Positions 62,535 through 64,000 of a DNA stretch of 64,000 nucleotides are shown one piece after another (the stretch's first letter is position 1; each line of letters opens with the position of its first letter). Both the position numbers and the translations under genes were made by a program. The stretch spans positions 1 to 64,000 of the forward strand of contig CALIRO010000001.1 in assembly GCA_938042245.1 (NCBI GenBank), in the 5' to 3' direction. The notes beneath the pieces are model-generated. The model did no database searches. It was not told the DNA's origin and worked only from the letters and a program-made list of their open reading frames with translations. Origin of the DNA: an uncultured Thermoguttaceae bacterium. Its GTDB lineage: Bacteria > Planctomycetota > Planctomycetia > Pirellulales > Thermoguttaceae.

Positions 62535-64000
62535 ATGGTAAAAATCTGCTGGCAGTTGGCTAAATGGAGCTTGGTGGTGGCCGTTCTGGGAGCGGCCATT
62601 GGGCTGGCGTATTTTTATCGGCAGGTCGATCAGCGTTTGCGGAACGCTGTGCTGTCGGCATTAGCCAACCAGTATCCGCAGCTAAAAATCACGCTTCGGT
62701 CGGTGGAGTTAGTCCAAGAGGCGCATCGGGAGGGGATTTTGCTTCGGGGGCTTCGATTGGCCGAACCAGTCGGACAGGATTGGCTGCCTCTGCTGGAATG
62801 CGACGAAGTGTTGTTAAGCTGCCCGACCGACTGGCAGCATTTGCTCCGGGCGGAGGTGCCGATCCACCGGATCCTGATGCGTCGGCCTACCGTCTATCTG
62901 CGCCGCCGGGCTGAAGGAGTCTGGAACTATGCGCACCTTCAGCCGAAGGCATCTTTGGCCACTCAGCACCCAGAGCTTGTGGTGGAAGAAGGTACGGTAG
63001 TCTTGTTGGCCGATCAGAGCAAGACCGGTTCGCCCCTATTGATTCGGGATGTCCAGCTCCTGGCAAGTCCGCCGGAGCCAAGCGCTGCCGAGGCTTCGGA
63101 AGGGGCTGAGCTGCCCGATCGGCCCCAGACCGCTCATCATCTCCGCTTGAGTCTCTCGGGTCAGGGGCTGCAGGAGTTGACCATGGAAGGCTGGCTGGAT
63201 GCTGCCTCAGGCGACTACGCCTTGTCAGGAAAAGTAGTCAGTTGGGACCTGAGACCGGAATGGCAGGCGATTTTGCCGAACCAGCTACTGCCCCAATGGC
63301 TCTGTGGGGGGACGTTGCAAGGGCAACTGGACTTCGGTTTCCACATCCGCCATTGTCCTTCGCGTCAAGAGCCGATCCAATGGCAACTGGCAGGCCGACT
63401 GACCAACGGCCGACTCCATGAGCCGCGCCTTCCCTATCCGTTGACGGACATGTGGGCGGTATTTCGAGCCGACGCAGACGGACTGCGGGTGGATCAACTG
63501 TTTGCCCGTCATGGGGCTGCTACGTTGCGTCTGTCGTATCGGCGTAACGGCTATCAAGCCGACGCCCCCTGTCGCTTAGAGGGAGAAATTCGCCGGCTGG
63601 AGCTTCGGCGGGAATGGCTGGAGCTGCCCGGAATGCCCACGGCACTGGCCCAGCAGTGGGATCTGTATCGGCCTTCGGGGCAGGTGGATCTATATGGGGT
63701 GCTCGAGTACGACGGCCAGCACTGGTTCCCGGAGGCTACTATCGAATGCCTGGATGTTTCTTTCCTATATGCAAAATTTCCCTATCGGCTGGACCACGGT
63801 CAAGGCCGCTTGGAACTCCGAAACGACACCCTTTGGATTCACCTGACCGCCTTTAGCGAAGATCAACCGGTTCGGATTGCGGCTGAAATTTTGCATCCGC
63901 TCAGCCAGCCGACCGGCTGGGTGGAAATCCAGGCCCAAAGCCTGCCTATGGATCAGAAGTTTTTCGATGCCCTTCGGGACCCAACTCGCCGGTTGCTGGC
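62535..64000 (+). CDS. AsmA-like exported protein, cut by the window end
   Basis: The frame stays open from ATG 62535 to the window end (488 complete codons). The product begins MVKICWQLAKWSLVVAVLGAAIGLAYFY, one N-terminal transmembrane helix. The body is strand-rich with recurring motifs of the kind found in AsmA/TamB/YhdP proteins: LRSVELVQEAHREGILLRGLRLAEPVG, LRRRAEGVWNYAHL, VVEEGTVVLLAD and LSGQGLQELTMEGWLDAASGDYALSGKV. AsmA-like proteins bridge the periplasm and are linked to lipid transport. AGGA is close to the ATG; a stronger AAGGAGG is 20 bases away. The C-terminus is outside the window. Confidence 0.8.
   Translation, partial: MVKICWQLAKWSLVVAVLGAAIGLAYFYRQVDQRLRNAVLSALANQYPQLKITLRSVELVQEAHREGILLRGLRLAEPVGQDWLPLLECDEVLLSCPTDWQHLLRAEVPIHRILMRRPTVYLRRRAEGVWNYAHLQPKASLATQHPELVVEEGTVVLLADQSKTGSPLLIRDVQLLASPPEPSAAEASEGAELPDRPQTAHHLRLSLSGQGLQELTMEGWLDAASGDYALSGKVVSWDLRPEWQAILPNQLLPQWLCGGTLQGQLDFGFHIRHCPSRQEPIQWQLAGRLTNGRLHEPRLPYPLTDMWAVFRADADGLRVDQLFARHGAATLRLSYRRNGYQADAPCRLEGEIRRLELRREWLELPGMPTALAQQWDLYRPSGQVDLYGVLEYDGQHWFPEATIECLDVSFLYAKFPYRLDHGQGRLELRNDTLWIHLTAFSEDQPVRIAAEILHPLSQPTGWVEIQAQSLPMDQKFFDALRDPTRRLL

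Overview
The window looks like chromosomal DNA of a planctomycete, probably a Pirellulales-type (possibly thermophilic) member; that placement is inference. The signs are two DUF1559 type-IV-prepilin-like proteins with the [11 protein letters not shown] / [17 protein letters not shown] signature, a PEP-CTERM protein, a hydrazine-synthase-alpha-like giant protein with discoidin domains and CxxCH haem sites, a tyrosine/valine repeat protein resembling planctomycete YTV wall proteins, many lipoproteins and exported proteins of unknown function, a DUF58/BatA/VWA operon and a long AsmA-like protein. The DNA is GC-rich, and genes usually carry clear AGGAG-type ribosome binding sites. Many genes are isolated and separated by long intergenic stretches, several of them filled with dispersed GC-rich palindromic repeats.

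Layout. 1-4.6 kb: repeat cluster, a glucarate-dehydratase-like enolase-superfamily enzyme, then LutA- and LutB-like iron-sulfur proteins (no LutC). 5-10.9 kb: exported repeat protein, SH3-domain protein, lipoprotein, exported TIM-barrel isomerase-like protein. 11-19.2 kb: the 1396-residue HZS-alpha-like cytochrome protein, a small lipoprotein paired with a DUF1559 protein, and a PEP-CTERM LamG-like protein that shares a discoidin-type motif with the giant protein. 19.3-22.6 kb: an accessory-looking segment with a solitary HSDR_N-Mrr_N nuclease-like protein, about 1.3 kb with a near-consensus promoter but no convincing gene, and an XRE regulator. 23-31 kb: trmL, an exported EF-hand/methyltransferase fusion, hemB, a second DUF1559 protein, a DUF4198 protein, an AroE homologue with altered catalytic residues, and a low-complexity lipoprotein. 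31-36 kb: tRNA-Pro(GGG) with a strong terminator, a decayed 73-bp tandem repeat, a zinc-ribbon membrane protein, an exported DppA-like M55 peptidase and a single-domain response regulator. 36-39.3 kb: feoAB behind a promoter and a 19-bp Fur box. 40-54 kb: a small cysteine-containing ORF overlapping kamA, membrane proteins and lipoproteins, a TPR/alpha-beta hydrolase, pyrC, a Tat-exported fucose-isomerase-like protein, apt and a LysM protein. 54-60 kb: VWA / DUF58 / BatA operon. 60.7-64 kb: an integral-membrane GT39-like protein and an AsmA-like protein cut by the window end.

Housekeeping genes (trmL, hemB, pyrC, apt, kamA, tRNA-Pro, feoAB) are interspersed with lineage-specific cell-envelope genes. 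The most distinctive signals are the fusions (HSDR_N-Mrr_N; EF-hand-methyltransferase; discoidin-DOMON-HZS-alpha-cytochrome), the AroE homologue lacking several canonical substrate-binding residues, the Fur-controlled feo promoter and several unexplained intergenic repeat structures. I did not find a CRISPR array, insertion sequence or prophage.
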